From positions 1 to 8,324 of the forward strand of contig JASHWY010000092.1 in the NCBI GenBank assembly GCA_030043835.1: a stretch of 8,324 nucleotides of DNA. Direction: 5' to 3'. Below the pieces are notes generated by a model. That model did not search any database, had not been told where the DNA came from, and saw only the letters and a list, made by a program, of their open reading frames with translations. Positions within the stretch are counted from its first letter, which is position 1, and each line of letters begins with the position of its first letter. This document shows, piece by piece, positions 6,104 to 8,324 of this stretch. The DNA is from Thermoplasmata archaeon. Its GTDB lineage: Archaea > Thermoplasmatota > Thermoplasmata > Lutacidiplasmatales > UBA184. Both the position numbers and the translations under genes were made by a program.

Positions 6104-7273
6104 ATGGAGCTCGTCCTGGGATCCAACTTCGATGACGCGCTCGTGGACGGGGTAGCGAATCTCCCGGTCACGACCTTCTTTGGGAACTTCCCGGTCGGGC
6201 TCACGGGTGGAGGAAGGCCCCCGCACATTCTGCCCCAGATCGATCGCGATCGATTCCGAGCGCACGTGGCGAAAATCCACCGCGCCGGCCGCAAGTTCTA
6301 CGCCACCGTCAACAGCAACGACTTGGGACTGCGGGAGTACACGCCCGGGTTCGCCGAGTCCTTTCTCCGCGAGGTGGACGGTCTCCTCGACCTTGGGGTC
6401 GACGGGTTCGTCGTCGCCCTCCCGCTTCTGATCGATCTCATCCGGTCCGCGCACCCGAAGGTTCCGATCTCGGTCTCCACCTTCGCGAGGATTCGAACGG
6501 TCACCCAGGCGGAGTACTACCTTCGTCTCGGCGCGACCACGATCGTCCTCGAGGAGGCGAACCGGGACTTTCCGCTGCTGCGCGGCCTGGTGCGTCTCGG
6601 GGCGCAGGTTGAGGTCCTCGTGAACCAGACCTGCCTTCAAGGATGCCCCTTCCGCGCGCATCACCTCAACACGAGCTCGCTCGCCTCCCAGCCCGGTCGA
6701 CCGTGCCCGGCCCTCGAGTACCCGATCGCGGAATGCGGCTGGGAGATGCTTAGGGATCCCCGCCGCCTCCTCTCGGCGATCTTCGTTCGGCCCGAGGACC
6801 TTGAGGTCTACGAGGAGCTCGGAATCTCGAGGTTCAAGATCTCGGGCCGGAATCGGTCCACGCCTTGGCTCGTTAAGGCGGCGCAGGCGTACGCCCAACG
6901 GTCCTATCGAGGGAATCTCCTCGACATCCTGAGCTTCGTCCAGGTGAAGGCTCCCCTCCAGTACCTGCGCCAGGTCACCGATGGCGGCGGTGCGACCCCT
7001 CCGGAGCTCTCCTCCCTTCGGGACGCGTTCGAGAGGCTCCGAGAGGTCACGATCGACAACACGAAGTTCCCGAAGGGCTTCCTTCGCCGGATCACGGTCA
7101 CGGACTGCGAACACCAGTCGTGCGCGGAGTGCGGCTACTGCGGTTCGGTCGCTGAGAAGGTCCTTACGATCGCGGGTCGGCCGATCTCGGAGTACTCACC
7201 TCCGAAGCGTGGGGTCGGTCCCACGGCCTTATTGTCCCACATCGGGCCATCTCGTCCCAAGGAGTCCCCTTAA
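6104..7273 (+). CDS. U32-family Fe-S protein (peptidase U32 / UbiU-UbiV/RlhA/TrhP superfamily)
   Basis: The frame opens at ATG 6038, but MELVLGSNFDDALVDG from ATG 6104 matches the usual first strand of the family. It also has a TATA-like box at leaderless distance, so 389 residues are annotated. The TIM-barrel-like core includes GVDGFVVALPLLIDLI, KVPISVSTFARI and TTIVLEEANRDFPLL. In numbering from ATG 6038, Cys199, Cys203, Cys223 and Cys233 (NQTCLQGCPF, RPCPALE, AECGW) form the conserved quartet that binds [4Fe-4S] in UbiU and UbiV. It is followed by the hallmark FVRPEDLEVYEELGISRFKI-SGR. A second set, Cys357, Cys362, Cys365 and Cys368 (DCEHQSCAECGYC), lies near the C-terminus. Members are oxygen-independent hydroxylases of tRNA, rRNA or quinones rather than proven peptidases; RlhA and TrhP activity requires prephenate. 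The substrate here is unknown. The gene diverges from the chorismate-mutase-like gene and converges on the MFS gene. Confidence 0.93.
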   Translation: MELVLGSNFDDALVDGVANLPVTTFFGNFPVGLTGGGRPPHILPQIDRDRFRAHVAKIHRAGRKFYATVNSNDLGLREYTPGFAESFLREVDGLLDLGVDGFVVALPLLIDLIRSAHPKVPISVSTFARIRTVTQAEYYLRLGATTIVLEEANRDFPLLRGLVRLGAQVEVLVNQTCLQGCPFRAHHLNTSSLASQPGRPCPALEYPIAECGWEMLRDPRRLLSAIFVRPEDLEVYEELGISRFKISGRNRSTPWLVKAAQAYAQRSYRGNLLDILSFVQVKAPLQYLRQVTDGGGATPPELSSLRDAFERLREVTIDNTKFPKGFLRRITVTDCEHQSCAECGYCGSVAEKVLTIAGRPISEYSPPKRGVGPTALLSHIGPSRPKESP

Positions 7274-7295
7274 GAAAACCGGCACGAGCCCGCGA

Positions 7296-7311
7296 TCTCC
7301 GTCTAAGGAGA
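7296..7311. terminator. Weak hairpin between convergent U32 and MFS genes
   Basis: TCTCC-GTCTAA-GGAGA gives a perfect 5-bp stem in the 66-bp convergent gap. No T-tract follows, so this is only a possible transcript end for either gene. Confidence 0.2.
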
Positions 7312-7339
7312 AGGAGGCCGCCCGGATTTTCGCCGGCGT

Positions 7340-8324
7340 TCAGCTCGGCTTGGCAGCCCGCGGGCCCGGCTCGAAGGCGGGCTTCGGTTCTCCGGCTCCT
7401 GGCGCCGGAGCCTCCCGTCGTCCTCGGATCACCGAGAGGACAAGGGCCACGGCCACGAGGAACATGGCCACGTACAAGACCGAGTGCATGCCGGAGACGA
7501 AAGGACCAAAGTGGGCTGGGTCCAGTTTCCCGACGCCGAGAAAGATCGCGAAGGCGGCCTGCCGGGGGATCGATAGCGACACGACCAGAAGTGCGATCGC
7601 GAAGCTGCAGACCGTCCCGATGTTGGTGAACATTCTCAGCAGGCCCGAGGTGACGCCATAGGCGCCCGGGGGAGCGCTCGTCATCACCTCGCTGTTGTTG
7701 GAAGGATAGAAGGTGCTGTTCCCCGCCCCGCTGATGACCGATCCGAGAACGACGAACCCCAGGAAGGTAGTACTGGAAAGCGACGCGTACACAAAGATCC
7801 CCGCGGCCATGACGATGAGGCCTATCGAAGCGATCAATCGGGCGCCGTGCCGGTCCGAGCTGCGACCGGCGAACGGAGCGACCGCTGCGCCAAGGACGTA
7901 TCCCGGAACGAGAAGGACCGAGGAGTCGAAGGGAGAGAGGCCGCGCACCCCCTGCAAGTACATGATGACGACGAAGAGGACCGCAAGGTTCGCCGTGGCT
8001 TGGAAGAACGCTGCGAAGATCGAAGCGGTCAAGGTCCGTCGCTTCAGCAGCCCGAGGTCGAGGAGCGGTGCGGAGGCGAACCAGGCCTCCCACACGACGA
8101 AGCCGACGATCGAGATCCCCCCCGCGACGATCTCGATCCCCAGGATGAGTGACCAACCGAAACCGGCGATATAGGTGATCGCTCCCAGGACGAGGACGAG
8201 GCCGACCGCGAGAAACGCCATCCCCTCGAGGTCTAGCTTCCGGGAGACCCGGGGGGACCGCTCACGGAGGATCCGATAGCCGATGAGGCCCGTGATGACC
8301 CCGACGGGAAGGTTGAGAAGGAAG
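7340..8324 (-). CDS. MFS transporter, DHA2 (14-TM) drug:H+ antiporter type, N-terminus outside window
   Basis: The minus-strand frame is open from the TGA at 7340-7342 to the right edge, so the ATG at 8221 is internal and the gene starts beyond 8324. The first visible residues, FLLNLPVGVITGL, match the end of transmembrane helix 6 in the EmrB/QacA group, and LLDLGLLKRRTLTAS matches the link before TM9. About 328 residues are visible, covering roughly the end of TM6 to TM14; some 150-190 residues are missing. A motif-A-like loop, GRSSDRHGAR, follows TM10 with the conserved Asp-Arg-x-Gly core. SGAGNSTFYPSNNSEVMTSA lies after TM12, as in this family. The C-terminal tail is cytosolic and Pro/Ala/Gly-rich. 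It is expected to export small, often hydrophobic, compounds using the proton gradient; the substrate cannot be read from sequence. It converges on the U32 gene and is unlikely to share its transcript. Confidence 0.92.
   Translation of the reverse strand, partial: FLLNLPVGVITGLIGYRILRERSPRVSRKLDLEGMAFLAVGLVLVLGAITYIAGFGWSLILGIEIVAGGISIVGFVVWEAWFASAPLLDLGLLKRRTLTASIFAAFFQATANLAVLFVVIMYLQGVRGLSPFDSSVLLVPGYVLGAAVAPFAGRSSDRHGARLIASIGLIVMAAGIFVYASLSSTTFLGFVVLGSVISGAGNSTFYPSNNSEVMTSAPPGAYGVTSGLLRMFTNIGTVCSFAIALLVVSLSIPRQAAFAIFLGVGKLDPAHFGPFVSGMHSVLYVAMFLVAVALVLSVIRGRREAPAPGAGEPKPAFEPGPRAAKPS

Noticed and set aside
6017..7114. Minus-strand open frame running through the U32 gene into the 5606-6016 gene
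   Set aside because: The part above 6016 is antisense to a clear U32 gene and has charged, repetitive composition typical of GC-rich shadow frames. Only the part below 6016 looks like a protein family.
7164..8156. 330-codon minus-strand frame overlapping the MFS gene
   Set aside because: Same strand as the MFS gene but out of frame, Arg/Gly-rich and without membrane helices; a shadow.

Overview
The window looks like a piece of a GC-rich archaeal chromosome, most likely from the Candidatus Thermoplasmatota (uncultured Thermoplasmata). The support is a DUF835 domain, a bacterio-opsin-activator-type (bat) helix-turn-helix regulator, weak archaeal TATA-like boxes 26-33 nt upstream of several start codons (leaderless or nearly leaderless transcripts), an archaeal-type sugar GHMP kinase and membrane-anchored, sequon-rich exoproteins. 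The lineage is inferred from gene content; no rRNA or tRNA is present. Nothing looks like a plasmid, phage, insertion sequence or CRISPR array.

Layout. Positions 1-716 (+) hold the 3' end of a DUF835 gene that enters from the left edge behind a Pro/Ala/Glu-rich linker. Positions 805-1796 (+) hold a two-gene envelope operon: a membrane-anchored exoprotein with a Pro-rich tail, then a 78-aa glycine-zipper membrane protein whose GTG start overlaps the previous stop. Converging on it at 1829-2830 (-) is a GHMP kinase of the HddA (heptose-7-phosphate kinase) type. Divergent from the kinase, 2988-4256 (+) encodes a large N-anchored exoprotein with ten N-glycosylation sequons and six cysteines. A small putative Cys/His protein follows at 4382-4594 (+). 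Next come a bat-type HTH regulator at 4713-5471 (-) and a short gene at 5606-6016 (-) that aligns without gaps to AroQ chorismate mutases. Divergent from that gene is a U32-family Fe-S protein at 6104-7273 (+) with two separate cysteine quartets. The window ends in the C-terminal part of a 14-TM DHA2-type MFS transporter (7340-8324, -), whose start lies beyond the right edge.

How they may work together. The most interesting part is the head-to-head pair at 5606-7273. Bacterial U32 hydroxylases (RlhA, TrhP) are known to need prephenate, the product of chorismate mutase. A chorismate-mutase-like gene divergent from a U32 gene may therefore be a compact prephenate-supply and hydroxylation module, with the adjacent HTH gene as a possible regulator. 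The kinase and sequon-rich exoprotein share a divergent intergenic region and may belong to envelope glycan formation. These links are inferences from gene order and family knowledge.
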